Shown here: positions 47,936 through 56,492 of the stretch, in pieces | How the letters are laid out: each line of letters begins with the position of its first letter | Numbering within the stretch: the first letter of the stretch is position 1 | Source of the DNA: Lacticaseibacillus chiayiensis | GTDB lineage: Bacteria > Bacillota > Bacilli > Lactobacillales > Lactobacillaceae | Direction: 5' to 3' | Length of the DNA: 64,000 nt | Assembly (NCBI RefSeq): GCF_004123795.1 | Contig: NZ_MSSM01000030.1 | Span: 1-64,000, forward strand | Program-made: the position numbers and the translations under genes | The notes under the pieces: model-generated | The model's input: only the letters and a program-made list of their open reading frames with translations | Database searches by the model: none | What the model was told of the DNA's origin: nothing

Positions 47936-48778
47936 ATGGCAAATATCAAGATCGTCACGGACTCTTCCGTTCAACTGACCCCAGAAGAGATTAGCAAGTA
48001 CCATATTACGGTTGTCCCGTTGACTATTATGATTGACAATACGGTTTACATTGACGGTGAAACGATCACTCGGGAAGACTTTATGGATGAAATGGCAGCG
48101 GCGCAGAACCTGCCCAAAACTTCCCAACCGGCAATCGGCACCTTTACGGATGTTTTCGATAAATTGACTGCTGATGGGAGCCAGGTGCTGGCGATTCATA
48201 TGACGGAGACCATTAGCGGAACAGTGAATTCTGCACGGCAGGCGGCGCAGCTTGCAAAGGGCAAGGTGACGGTCGTCGATTCGCTATCGACGGATCGGGG
48301 GCTTGCCTTTCAGGTTTTGGCAGCTGCGGAAATGGCAAAGGCCGGTAAGGATCTGCAGGCAATTCTTGACAAAATCAAGCAAATCCGCGACAACACAACG
48401 TTGGTTTTAGGCGTAACGAGTCTGGATAACTTGGTTAAAGGCGGACGGATTAGTCGCGTTTCCGGTTTGATTTCATCTTTCTTGAATATCAAAGTTGTTT
48501 TGCAATTGAAAGAAGGTGAGCTGTCAGCGCTACGCAAAGGCCGAGGCATGAAGACCATTAATAACTTTATTACTGAAACGATCAGTCAAATGGCTAAAAT
48601 GCCGAATATTAAAAGTGTCGGCATTTCAACGGCAGGCGCAACCGAGTTAGGTGAGGACGTTGGCAAGCGCATTGCGGAAGTCTTACCAAGCGTTCCGGTT
48701 CTGGTGCGGCCAACTGATCCGGTCATTGCAACCCATACTGGTCCCGGTGCCATTGCGATCATTTATTACGTTGATTAA
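47936..48778 (+). CDS. DegV family fatty-acid-binding protein
   Basis: A 280-residue two-domain protein of the DegV family (FakB-like), which binds acyl chains for phosphorylation by FakA. Family features: IVTDSSVQLTPEEI at the start, TSQPAIGTF, the ligand-site MTETISGTVNSARQAA, and GPGAIAIIYY at the end. The start at 47936 follows a promoter and is the only ATG giving the standard N-terminus, although its ribosome site is weak. Many Lactobacillus genomes have several such genes. Confidence 0.88.
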   Translation: MANIKIVTDSSVQLTPEEISKYHITVVPLTIMIDNTVYIDGETITREDFMDEMAAAQNLPKTSQPAIGTFTDVFDKLTADGSQVLAIHMTETISGTVNSARQAAQLAKGKVTVVDSLSTDRGLAFQVLAAAEMAKAGKDLQAILDKIKQIRDNTTLVLGVTSLDNLVKGGRISRVSGLISSFLNIKVVLQLKEGELSALRKGRGMKTINNFITETISQMAKMPNIKSVGISTAGATELGEDVGKRIAEVLPSVPVLVRPTDPVIATHTGPGAIAIIYYVD

Positions 48779-48798
48779 ATTTAAAATAAACTTCAATC

Positions 48799-48826
48799 GG
48801 TTGGCGCAGAGGCGTCGGCCTTTTTT
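48799..48826 (+). terminator. Terminator of degV
   Basis: GGTTGGCGC (48799-48807) pairs with GGCGTCGGCC (48811-48820) through nine pairs including G-U, followed by TTTTTT. Confidence 0.85.
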
Positions 48827-48831
48827 ATTGT

Positions 48832-48950
48832 GAGCGTGAACCGGTGCGGTTAGGAGCCGGAGCCTAAGTGGCCTCAAGCTAAATGGCTGATCTTTGGCCA
48901 TTTAGGCTTGAGGTCCTTATGTGTAGGCTCCTGCGCCTGTGAGTGCGTTA
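48832..48950. repeat. Palindromic intergenic repeat, copy 4
   Basis: Begins five bases after the degV terminator. Arm AGGAGCC (48852-48858) pairs with GGCTCCT (48926-48932), CCTCAAGC with GCTTGAGG and TAAATGGC with GCCATTTA inside. Ends GAGCGTGAACCGG and GTGCGTTAT. The remaining bases up to 49140 hold no further feature. Confidence 0.8.
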
Positions 48951-49143
48951 TAGAAAGCGAAAGCCCAATACACATTTGCCCGCAATTGAACACCGCTAAC
49001 CCAACCCTACCATCAAAACCTGCCAAACAACTGGTACCGATACCATAAGAATCTATCAAAAAGCATTCACCTTTGTTTATTCACCCACGGTCAAGTACAA
49101 TAATCTATTATGACTAACAAAACATGCGTTCATGGGAGGCAAT

Positions 49144-49989
49144 ATGGCTAAATTAAAAAATATTTTTATAGCTTGTAGCGTTGTGCTTGTTGCCTGCCTG
49201 CTGGCGTTTGGCGGGTGGCAGCTGTTTGGACCGGCAACCAATCCCAGTGAGGTTAAAGTTGCCTCGAGCACGCCTAAGCATATCCAGCTGACGGCGGTTG
49301 GCGATTCGTTAACTTATGGTGTCGGTGATGCAACCAATAATGGTGGTTATGTCGGGTTAACAAAAAGCGATTTAGAAGCATCGGGCCAGTACCAGGTGAC
49401 CACGAAAAATTACGGGGTTAGCGGTGACACTAGCACGCAAATTCTTAACCGTATCAATAAACAACCCAAGATTCGTGCTGACCTGAAACGCGCCAATATC
49501 ATTACCATGACTGTCGGTGGAAATGATTTAATGCATGTCCTCCAAAAGCATTTTTTGACGTTGTCCGAAAAGCAAATTACTGCCGGAAGTGTCGCGTTTC
49601 AAAAACGTCTGACAACGCTGCTTACCACGATTCGCAAGGAAAACCCATCCGCGCCGATTTACGTTTTCGGCATTTATAACCCATTTTACGTTTATTTTCC
49701 AAAAATGACGGCCATGACCAATAGCGTCACTGCATGGAATCAGGCCACTCAAAAAACCTTGCATCAGTTTAAGGACGTTTACTACGTAGATATTGACAGT
49801 GTTTTGTCAAGCGGAGACACTGCGGCAAACAAGTCTTCGGCTAAAGAGGCGCTTAAAGAAGCAACTTCCGGTGAAGGTAATCCGCTTATTTTCTCTCAGG
49901 ATCACTTTCACCCCAATAATGCCGGTTATGCCCAGATGACGAAGCAGCTCATGAAACAAATACAGGCAACAAAGAAAGAGTGGGAGTAA
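49144..49989 (+). CDS. SGNH/GDSL-family esterase (YpmR-like)
   Basis: A 281-residue secreted or membrane-anchored hydrolase. After a hydrophobic N-terminal segment (about 6-24, with LVAC that could be a lipobox but followed by more hydrophobic residues), it shows AVGDSLTYGVGD (catalytic Ser), GGNDL and the DHFHPNNAGY Asp/His block. In Bacillus the equivalent ypmR is paired with ypmS, as here. GGGAGG sets the start at 49144. Substrate unknown. Confidence 0.85.
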   Translation: MAKLKNIFIACSVVLVACLLAFGGWQLFGPATNPSEVKVASSTPKHIQLTAVGDSLTYGVGDATNNGGYVGLTKSDLEASGQYQVTTKNYGVSGDTSTQILNRINKQPKIRADLKRANIITMTVGGNDLMHVLQKHFLTLSEKQITAGSVAFQKRLTTLLTTIRKENPSAPIYVFGIYNPFYVYFPKMTAMTNSVTAWNQATQKTLHQFKDVYYVDIDSVLSSGDTAANKSSAKEALKEATSGEGNPLIFSQDHFHPNNAGYAQMTKQLMKQIQATKKEWE

Positions 49990-49994
49990 TCAGG

Positions 49995-50636
49995 ATGGAA
50001 GCAAAGAAACGATCACGTCAGCGGAACACGACGCAACAGAAAAAAATTAAGACCGGCATTAATTGGTGGAAATGGTTATTGCTTGTGTTAGTCGGGTTGA
50101 TGTTGGGAACCGGTATCTGGTTCGCAAAAACAATTTTGACACCAGTGAACATCAACACAACCGCTAGAACCGTTACAACTACACATGAGTCGGTTTTTAC
50201 CGTCAAGCTCACCAAAGCCAGTGCCAATCGCATTATGGCCCACTACTTAAAAGATTACTTGCGTGACAGCAATGTCAAATATACGGTGACGTTAGGTACG
50301 AACGAAGCAGCACTAAGCGGTAAGTTCAAATTTCTTGGTAACTCAGTTAAATTTCAGTTAACGTTTGACCCATTAGTTCTGAAAAACGGCGATGTGCTTC
50401 TTAAAGCGAAGGATCTGAATGTTGGTGCGTTACCAGTGCCGATCAGTTTTGTTATGAGCTATATCGGTAATAGCTATAAAATCCCGCGCTGGGTAAGTCT
50501 GAATAGTAAGGCCGGAACTGTTGTGCTAAAATTGAGCCAATTTAAACTCCAAAATGGGATGACGTTAAAGGCCACCAAATTGGATCTCACCAATGACGAT
50601 CTTGAATTTGCGGTTTATCTGCCTGATGAGTCGTAA
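49995..50636 (+). CDS. YpmS family (DUF2140) membrane protein
   Basis: A 213-residue protein with a basic N-terminus, one membrane helix (WWKWLLLVLVGLMLGTGIWFA) and an extracellular domain typical of YpmS. The ATG at 49995, after GGGAG, leaves a five-base gap to the esterase gene; probably co-transcribed. Role unknown. Confidence 0.82.
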   Translation: MEAKKRSRQRNTTQQKKIKTGINWWKWLLLVLVGLMLGTGIWFAKTILTPVNINTTARTVTTTHESVFTVKLTKASANRIMAHYLKDYLRDSNVKYTVTLGTNEAALSGKFKFLGNSVKFQLTFDPLVLKNGDVLLKAKDLNVGALPVPISFVMSYIGNSYKIPRWVSLNSKAGTVVLKLSQFKLQNGMTLKATKLDLTNDDLEFAVYLPDES

Positions 50637-50660
50637 CCATTAGAAAGAGGTTGATGAAAC

Positions 50661-51179
50661 ATGAAAAAAGAAACTGCTATTTTTGCCGGCGGGTGTTTTT
50701 GGTGCATGGTTGAACCCTTCGAGGAACAACCTGGCATTTTAAATGTGGTTTCCGGCTATACCGGTGGTCATGTGCCTAATCCAACTTATGAACAGGTTTC
50801 TTCGCATACGACCGGCCATACCGAAGCGGTTGAAATCACTTTCGATGCAGACGTTATTGACTATCCGGCATTGCTGGAAATCTATTGGCAACAAACTGAT
50901 CCGACTGATGCCATGGGACAGTTTCAGGATCGTGGCGACAATTATCGGCCGGTTATTTTCGTGAAAGATGAGGCGCAACGCAAAGCTGCCGAAGCATCGA
51001 AGGCAGCGCTAGAGGCAAGTGGACGCTTCACCGATCCGATTGTGACCCAGATTGAACCGGCCAAGCCTTTTTATCCGGCGGAACCGGAGCATCAGCAATT
51101 TTACGCCAAAAATCCGCGGCGGTATGCGATGGAACATGCCCAACGCCAGGCTTTTATTGACAAAAACTGGAAGGACTAA
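50661..51179 (+). CDS. msrA: Peptide methionine sulfoxide reductase MsrA
   Basis: Repairs the S form of methionine sulfoxide using thioredoxin. The 172 residues have the catalytic GGCFWC motif near the start (Cys about 12), [21 protein letters not shown], and the [11 protein letters not shown] substrate loop. AGAGG lies ahead of the ATG. Overlaps no neighbour; two bases separate it from yozE. Confidence 0.95.
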   Translation: MKKETAIFAGGCFWCMVEPFEEQPGILNVVSGYTGGHVPNPTYEQVSSHTTGHTEAVEITFDADVIDYPALLEIYWQQTDPTDAMGQFQDRGDNYRPVIFVKDEAQRKAAEASKAALEASGRFTDPIVTQIEPAKPFYPAEPEHQQFYAKNPRRYAMEHAQRQAFIDKNWKD

Positions 51180-51181
51180 TC

Positions 51182-51424
51182 ATGCATCGGACTTTTTACG
51201 AATATCTTATGACACTGCGGAATCCCAACGACCACGGTGAAATTGCCGAGTTTGCCAAGAACGCCTTTTTGGATCAAAGTTTTCCGAAACAGGAGAAAGA
51301 TTACCATCGGCTAAGTGATTACCTGGAATTAAACGGCAATTATCTGCCAACGATGGCAATCTTTGACGAAACATACCGCGATTATCAAGCCAGTGAGAGT
51401 ACGGGAGGCGATTCTCATCAATAA
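51182..51424 (+). CDS. YozE family (UPF0346) protein
   Basis: An 80-residue helical SAM-like protein with the family start RTFYEYLMTLRNPND and FPKQEKDYHRLSDYLELNG. Two bases after msrA and overlapping the ctpA-like gene. Function unknown. Confidence 0.85.
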   Translation: MHRTFYEYLMTLRNPNDHGEIAEFAKNAFLDQSFPKQEKDYHRLSDYLELNGNYLPTMAIFDETYRDYQASESTGGDSHQ

Positions 51425-52834
51425 ACACAAGGTTCCACTGTGGGCGGTCATCGTGATTTTTGTGGTTGCGCTTGGCGGCGGTGCAGCAGGCGGCTATGCC
51501 TTGTCGTATCAGCAGGCCCAACAAAGTGTGCTGAAAACCGGCATCCCTAAAGCATTGGCGCCAGTTGTTTCCGCGTACGAAACAGTCACTAATAATTACT
51601 ACAAAAAGGTGAACACAACCAAGCTGGCAGACGGGGCAATCAAGGGAATGTTGGGGACGCTTGACGACCCATACTCGGTCTTTCTGGAAAACAATGACAA
51701 AACCGACCTTGACGACACCATCTCTGCTTCGTTTGGCGGAATTGGCGCCACGATTCAACAAAATCACGACAGCCTGTCGATTGCCAGCATTTTGCCAGAC
51801 ACGCCCGCCAAAAAGGCAGGCATGCAGGTAGGGGACGTTCTGCTCAAAGTTGACGGGAAAGATGTCGCCAAAAAAACCGTTACGCAAGCGGTCAACAAAA
51901 TTCGCGGTAAAATCGGAACCACCGTTGCAGTGACGGTCAAGCGCGGTAACAAGCAGGCAACATTTTCCATGAAGCGCAAGAAGATTACGGTTGATACCGT
52001 GACTGGCAAGCTTGCGCCGGAAAATAAGCAGGTTGGTATCATCACGATCTCCACGTTCAGTGAACCGACTGTGAAGCAATTTAAAGCAACTGTTAAGAAA
52101 TTGCGTAAAGAAGGCGCAAAGTCATTTGTGCTTGACCTGCGTCAAAATCCCGGCGGCATGATGACGGCCGCTTTGTCGATCAGTTCGATGTTTTGCAAGA
52201 ACGGGCAAACCGTGATGCAAGTTGAAGACCGAAACGGCGCTAAAGAGGTTTACAAAGCTGGTAAGAAACTCGATGGCGGCTTTAAGATCACCGAGAAAAC
52301 CGCGGTGCTGATTGACGGCAATTCGGCTTCAGCCAGCGAAATCACGGCAGCGGCCTTGCACCAAAACCGCAATATCCCGTTAGTCGGTGAAAAGAGTTTT
52401 GGCAAAGGGACCGTTCAAAACGTTGGCGAAATGGGCAGCAACAAGGAACTCAAGCTGACGGTTGCCAAATGGCTCACACCAGACGGCACATGGATCAACC
52501 ACAAGGCTTAACGCCTGATGTGAAGGTCGACTATCCGGCTGCGGCCAAAATCACGTTAATCAATGCGACCCAGCTCAAGCCTGGCGACAAAGGTAGCGAT
52601 GTGAAGTCTTTGCAGCAAATGTTGAAGGCTTTGAAAGTAGGTTCAGTCACAGTTAACAGCCAGTATGACGATACTACTCAAGCTGCCGTCAAATCCTTCC
52701 AGCAAGCCAACAAACTCAACGCAACCGGAACGGCCGATCAGGAAACACTGGCAGCCCTTGCACAGAAGTTGAGTGATCAGCTAACGAAAGATGATCCGAT
52801 GGTGAAAGCTGCGGTGCGGGAAGTCACGAAGTAA
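51363..52834 (+). pseudogene. ctpA: Frameshifted S41 C-terminal processing protease
   Basis: Exported serine protease of the CtpA type. It has a membrane anchor (VPLWAVIVIFVVALGGGAAGG), a PDZ domain (GGIGATIQ to about KRGN), the S41 core with catalytic Ser in NSASASEI and Lys in GEKSFGKGTVQ. After TPDGTWINH the frame ends (KA*, stop 52509-52511), while the rest, QGLTPDVKVDYP and a peptidoglycan-binding domain (GDKGSDVKSLQQML), continues in another frame to 52834. One missing base near 52502 explains it (CACCAAGG would restore it). The start is unclear: the GGGAGG site at 51403-51408 is eight bases before an in-frame ATC (51417), not ATG. In-frame TTG 51363 is shown as an outer limit. Confidence 0.85.
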
Positions 52835-52858
52835 GTTAGATTGAAGTTGTTTAGATGT

Positions 52859-52887
52859 GCGCATGCCTTGATTGGGCGTGCGCTTTT
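52859..52887 (+). terminator. Terminator after the ctpA-like gene
   Basis: GCGCATGCC (52859-52867) pairs with GGCGTGCGC (52875-52883) around a loop and is followed by TTTT. Confidence 0.85.
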
Positions 52888-52925
52888 CTGTAAGGTTAAG
52901 GAAATAATCATAGGAGTGAACAACA

Positions 52926-53261
52926 TTGATTGAGTTAGAAGGCTTTGCTGTGTATCTCGACAAAATTGAGCGCGCGCAGGAATGGATGGCATTTTTAAAG
53001 GAACATCAGGATGCCGTCAATGCAACCTTGGCACCGGAACACATTACCGTTGAGCGAATCTTTTCGCTTTCGTTCAATGATCGGCTATATCTGTGCTGGT
53101 ATTCTGAACAAACAGCACCGAGTCCTGATGTTGCTGAAAGTACCAACCCAATTGATCAGGTTCATGTCGCTTTTTGGCGTGAATGTATTGATGAAACGGT
53201 TCCAAGCTTGAAGTTTCGGCTCGAAAATGAATTTGTTAATCCGGATATGATTAGCGAGTGA
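52926..53261 (+). CDS. DUF6176-like small conserved protein
   Basis: A 111-residue soluble acidic protein starting at a TTG nine bases after AGGAG. Its pattern (MIELEGFAVYLDKIERAQEW, ERIFSLSFNDRLYLCWYS) recalls the DUF6176 family, but the assignment is tentative. It is a single gene between the ctpA terminator and a bidirectional terminator. Function unknown. Confidence 0.6.
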   Translation: MIELEGFAVYLDKIERAQEWMAFLKEHQDAVNATLAPEHITVERIFSLSFNDRLYLCWYSEQTAPSPDVAESTNPIDQVHVAFWRECIDETVPSLKFRLENEFVNPDMISE

Positions 53262-53276
53262 ATAAATGTCCAAGAC

Positions 53277-53321
53277 AAAAGCTGTGAAGTTTCTGATTTC
53301 TCGAGAAATTTCGCAGCTTTT
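53277..53321. terminator. Bidirectional terminator
   Basis: AAAAGCTGTGAA pairs with TTCGCAGCTTTT with a mismatch-tolerant inner stem (TTTCT...AGAAA), between two converging genes. Confidence 0.8.
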
Positions 53322-53354
53322 GGATGTGTCGCGGTTAATTTTTGAAATTGTCAG

Positions 53355-53966
53355 CTAAGGTCGCGCGTTGATCACAACGCCTTCAAGCTCGTCCGCCTGT
53401 TTTGCTGCCAGTGTTTGGTTGTTTCTTAAACTGCTGATGACAAGATCAACGACCTGCCAATAGCGTTTCCATGCTGATTTAGGTAACTCGTTTCGTGTCT
53501 TTTGCATGTGAAGCTCAAGTGCAGGAGAGGACCAGCGTTTGGGCGTTTCAATTGCGTCAGCATACATGGCGGTATAAAAGGTCGTTACCAAAGCAATGAA
53601 GATAGGGGGTGGCATGCCATAAACGTTCTTGGCAGTCAGATCCTTTTTTCGTTCAACCAAGTCCAAGGCGAACCAGAAGCCTTGTGTGGTTGTACGTTCA
53701 GCTGTGAGGCTTTTCCAGTCATATTTACCTAAATGGGTAGCATGCGGTAATCGTTCAGGTCTTTCGATTCGCATAACATATTCGCCTTCAAAACTAATTT
53801 TAATACCCCTCGCCGCCGCAAACTTTACTTCAGGGATTGTTGGCGATTGATCAATACCAGCAATTACTTTCAATTTATCAATGTCGAAATTATCATCAGT
53901 AACCGTGACGTTTTGTTGATGCGCAAGCGTTTGAATTCCCTTGATCAAAGTAGAAGGGTTTTTCAA
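53355..53966 (-). CDS. Downstream part of a possibly split minus-strand gene, unknown function
   Basis: A 203-residue frame of unknown function with no recognised motif. A TTG at 53966 could start it, but no ribosome site lies before it. The same frame stays open for 18 more codons up to a TAA at 54021-54023, which is the stop codon of the upstream gene (54021-54260). The two frames therefore form one long reading frame interrupted by one stop. Either this is the 3' part of one gene broken by a nonsense change, or two genes happen to share the frame. Confidence 0.5.
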   Translation of the reverse strand: MKNPSTLIKGIQTLAHQQNVTVTDDNFDIDKLKVIAGIDQSPTIPEVKFAAARGIKISFEGEYVMRIERPERLPHATHLGKYDWKSLTAERTTTQGFWFALDLVERKKDLTAKNVYGMPPPIFIALVTTFYTAMYADAIETPKRWSSPALELHMQKTRNELPKSAWKRYWQVVDLVISSLRNNQTLAAKQADELEGVVINARP

Positions 53967-54020
53967 ACGAGGTTGTACGACGAAGGTCAGAAAAAGCTGA
54001 ATAATCGCCGAGTGGCAGGC

Positions 54021-54260
54021 TTACTGGACTGAGTCAGAGTGAAAAGGTGTAAGCTGGTTTTCCATCACGCTTAAAATTCGATTGACGTCTGTCCAGCCTG
54101 TGCAATCCCGCCCCGTCTGCATATACATGGCCGTACCAAACTTTTCTAACGTACCTTCGATCGTATCGTCGTCGATATAGGGCAACAGTTTCTCTGGTAT
54201 GGGTGAGACCATGAATTTCTGGATCATACTTTCAATCCTTCTAAGTGGTTGTTGTGCCAT
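54021..54260 (-). CDS. Upstream part of the split minus-strand gene, unknown function
   Basis: A 79-residue frame starting MAQQPLRRIESMIQKF with a fair GAGGAA site eight bases before the ATG. It is read in the same frame as the 203-residue segment downstream and ends at the only stop between them. No motif was recognised. It diverges from the toxin-like locus at 54330. Confidence 0.55.
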   Translation of the reverse strand: MAQQPLRRIESMIQKFMVSPIPEKLLPYIDDDTIEGTLEKFGTAMYMQTGRDCTGWTDVNRILSVMENQLTPFHSDSVQ

Positions 54261-54327
54261 GCTGGATTCCTCGCTTAGTTGTTTGATTGAAGTTTTGGAG
54301 CAAAGTCTATGTTATGTCTTAGTAATT

Positions 54328-54336
54328 TGCTATATT
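54328..54336 (+). promoter_or_regulatory. Extended -10 promoter of the toxin-like transcript
   Basis: TGCTATATT carries an extended TGN before TATATT (54331-54336). The -35 region TATGTT is poor. It would start a leader of roughly 100 bases before the mini-ORF. Confidence 0.5.
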
Positions 54337-54441
54337 AACGATAAGCTAGCATCACGAGGGTAGCTCTCGAAAGATATCTAGCCCAGCAGTTTTGCTGGAC
54401 ATCACCCCTCAACTATTTATCTGAAGGCGGAGGTGAGGTCA

Positions 54442-54462
54442 ATGCAAAATCGGAGTGACTGA
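54442..54462 (+). CDS. Six-codon upstream mini-ORF
   Basis: ATG at 54442 follows the strong site GGAGGTGAGG (54429-54438) and encodes MQNRSD, then TGA at 54460-54462. Its stop overlaps the GAAGGG site of the next frame, so translation of one could open or block the other. Confidence 0.5.
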   Translation: MQNRSD

Positions 54463-54472
54463 AGGGTTCGCG

Positions 54473-54571
54473 ATGGTTGATTTCGCCATTGCTGTCTGGA
54501 TCTTGTCCAAGGCGTATCTCAATTACGTCAAGGCTCGCCAGATACTAAAAAAGCCGGCTCGTAAGAACTAG
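54473..54571 (+). CDS. Small hydrophobic/basic peptide, possible type I toxin
   Basis: A 32-codon frame with MVDFAIAVWILSKAYLNY at the start and a basic tail ending KKPARKN. GAAGGG lies six bases before the ATG; a GTG at 54455 would extend it by six residues. The N-terminal half could span or insert into a membrane and the tail is positive, features shared by type I toxins. It does not match any named family I can recognise, including Fst. A strong minus-strand promoter (54646-54673) faces it. Confidence 0.5.
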   Translation: MVDFAIAVWILSKAYLNYVKARQILKKPARKN

Positions 54572-54645
54572 CTTTGACCCAGTCTTCTGAACTGCGCTTG
54601 AGGCCGTCGAGGCGCAACTCGGTGGTCTCTTTTCAACTTGGAAAA

Positions 54646-54673
54646 AGTATATCATGAAATCGACTGGTTGTAA
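54646..54673 (-). promoter_or_regulatory. Minus-strand promoter facing the toxin-like gene
   Basis: On the minus strand TTACAA (54673-54668), a 16-base spacer and TGATATACT, an extended -10 with TATACT (54651-54646). Its transcript runs leftward across the end of the small peptide gene and the second direct-repeat copy. A T6 run on that strand at 54553-54548 could mark its end. Confidence 0.65.
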
Positions 54674-54851
54674 AAATAATAGGAGTGACTAATTTCTGGT
54701 AATACCCCCCTCTGTCAAGCAAAGTTGCATTGGCAGTACCTGTTTTCTCGTGTACCATGAATAGTGGTATCTTTTAGCATTAAGTTTTAAACAAACTTTG
54801 CACGATACAGAAACAGGCAACTCTTTTTTGTCTATAAGGAGTCTGAAAATC

Positions 54852-55709
54852 TTGGCAATTCAATGGTTCCCGGGTCACATGGCGAAGGCCCGTAAACAGG
54901 TACAGGAAAAAATTAAACAAGTCGATCTCATTCTTGAAGTCGTTGACGCGCGCACGCCTGAGTCATCGCGCAACCCCATGTTAGATGAAATCATTGGCGA
55001 AAAGCCGCGCATGGTGATCCTCAATAAGCAAGATTTGGCGGATCCAACCTTGACACGCGAATGGGTGCAATACTATCAAGATCAAGGCTTTGCCGCGATT
55101 GCGATTGATGCGCAACATGCTAAACGGCTGCAGCAGATTCCCCAGTTGGCCACCAAATTGATGGCGGAGAAAATTGCGCGGAAGAAGGCGCGAGGGATTC
55201 GCAATCCCATGATCAAGGCGATGTGTATTGGCATCCCCAACGTCGGCAAATCAACTGTACTGAATCGGCTGGTTCATCGCAATATTGCGGTCACCGGTAA
55301 CAAACCCGGTGTGACCAAGAATCAACAATGGCTAAAGGCGAGTGATAATTTTCAGTTGCTGGATACCCCCGGGATTTTGTGGCCTAAATTTGCCTCACAG
55401 ACGATCGGGATGCGTCTGGCGTTTACTGGTGCGATTGCCGACGCTGTATTCCAAGAGGATGTGGTTGGGTTGTATGGCTTAACTTATTTTATGGCACATT
55501 ATCCGGACGCCCTGAAAAAAGCCTACCATCTCACAGATGCCGACTTACAAGCCGCACCGCATGATTTGTTGGTGAAGCTGACAAAGACGCAGGGATTCGG
55601 AGAAGAATTCAATCGAATGGCGGAACGGCTGATTTTCGATGCACGGCAGGGGAAATTAGGCCGGTTTACCTTGGAAAAGCCTGGTGAGACTGATGCCGAC
55701 ATTGAGTGA
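54852..55709 (+). CDS. rbgA: Ribosome biogenesis GTPase RbgA (YlqF)
   Basis: Circularly permuted GTPase that recruits late proteins to the 50S subunit. The 285 residues show [15 protein letters not shown] at the start, [15 protein letters not shown]4 LNKQD (before G1), G1 [17 protein letters not shown]3 DTPG and a C-terminal helical domain. Start is the TTG at 54852, ten bases after AAGGAG, giving the family's usual beginning. It overlaps rnhB by 17 bases. Confidence 0.95.
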   Translation: MAIQWFPGHMAKARKQVQEKIKQVDLILEVVDARTPESSRNPMLDEIIGEKPRMVILNKQDLADPTLTREWVQYYQDQGFAAIAIDAQHAKRLQQIPQLATKLMAEKIARKKARGIRNPMIKAMCIGIPNVGKSTVLNRLVHRNIAVTGNKPGVTKNQQWLKASDNFQLLDTPGILWPKFASQTIGMRLAFTGAIADAVFQEDVVGLYGLTYFMAHYPDALKKAYHLTDADLQAAPHDLLVKLTKTQGFGEEFNRMAERLIFDARQGKLGRFTLEKPGETDADIE

Positions 55710-56448
55710 GTATAAGGCGCTGTTGCAGGTCGATCATGTTGATCCGGCAATCTTGACGGCGCTCAAAAATGATAGTCGCATTGGTGCGGGTAAACTGCTG
55801 GCAGCCTATCAACGACGCGAGGATCATCGCGCGGCCGAGGAGGTGGCATTACGATATCGCAGTAGGTATGAGCGCCAGTTATGGAGAACGTATCAGTATG
55901 TTGCTGGGTTAGACGAAGTAGGGCGAGGGCCGCTAGCTGGTCCGGTTGTGACAGCAGCGGTCATCTTGCCGCATCATTTTCAATGGCCGGTGAATGATTC
56001 AAAGCAACTGACGGCTCATGAACGCAACGTGTTATACCCGCACATTTTGACGGAAGCCATCGCGGTTGGCATTGGCATTGCCGACAATTGCGAGATCGAT
56101 CGGGAGAATATTTACCATGCGACTGAACTTGCGATGGCACAGGCGGTGAGTCACTTACGCGTTGCCCCGGAGTTTTTGCTGGTAGACGCGATGCATGTGC
56201 CGGTCGATTTGCCGCAGGAGCGCTTAATAAAAGGCGACGCCAATAGTATTAGCATTGCTTCAGCTAGCATTGTTGCGAAGGTGATTCGGGATCGGCTGAT
56301 GGTGATGTATGACCAGGTTTATCCTGGCTATGATTTTAAGCACAATATGGGTTACGGAACGAAAGCACACTTGGCAGGTTTGGCAGTTCATGGCGTTACG
56401 CCGATTCACCGGCGCAGTTTCGGGCCAGTGCGTGATTGTTTGAAGTGA
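55693..56448 (+). CDS. rnhB: Ribonuclease HII
   Basis: Removes ribonucleotides from DNA-RNA hybrids. The 251 residues contain the catalytic [14 protein letters not shown] (about 76-89), LVDAMHVP and AKVIRDRLM with further acidic residues, plus an N-terminal extension (about 1-55) common in Firmicutes. The ATG at 55693 lies inside the end of rbgA. Confidence 0.95.
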   Translation: MPTLSEYKALLQVDHVDPAILTALKNDSRIGAGKLLAAYQRREDHRAAEEVALRYRSRYERQLWRTYQYVAGLDEVGRGPLAGPVVTAAVILPHHFQWPVNDSKQLTAHERNVLYPHILTEAIAVGIGIADNCEIDRENIYHATELAMAQAVSHLRVAPEFLLVDAMHVPVDLPQERLIKGDANSISIASASIVAKVIRDRLMVMYDQVYPGYDFKHNMGYGTKAHLAGLAVHGVTPIHRRSFGPVRDCLK

Positions 56449-56492
56449 TCGTCGTTAAGTCGCGTAATGTATTGACAGGAGGAACTTCTGGC

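Larger units (their letters stand above)
54420..54603. repeat. Imperfect direct repeat around the small peptide gene
   Basis: TCTGAAGGCGGAGGTGAGG (54420-54438), which contains the ribosome site, and TCTGAACTGCGCTTGAGG (54586-54603) share TCTGAA, GCG and TGAGG. The span given covers both copies. A leftward antisense RNA would carry the complement of the second copy and could pair partly with the first. Confidence 0.5.

Noticed and set aside
53355-54260. Prophage remnant
   Set aside because: No phage protein, attachment site or integrase was recognised nearby; the xer genes in the window are the chromosomal dimer-resolution pair.
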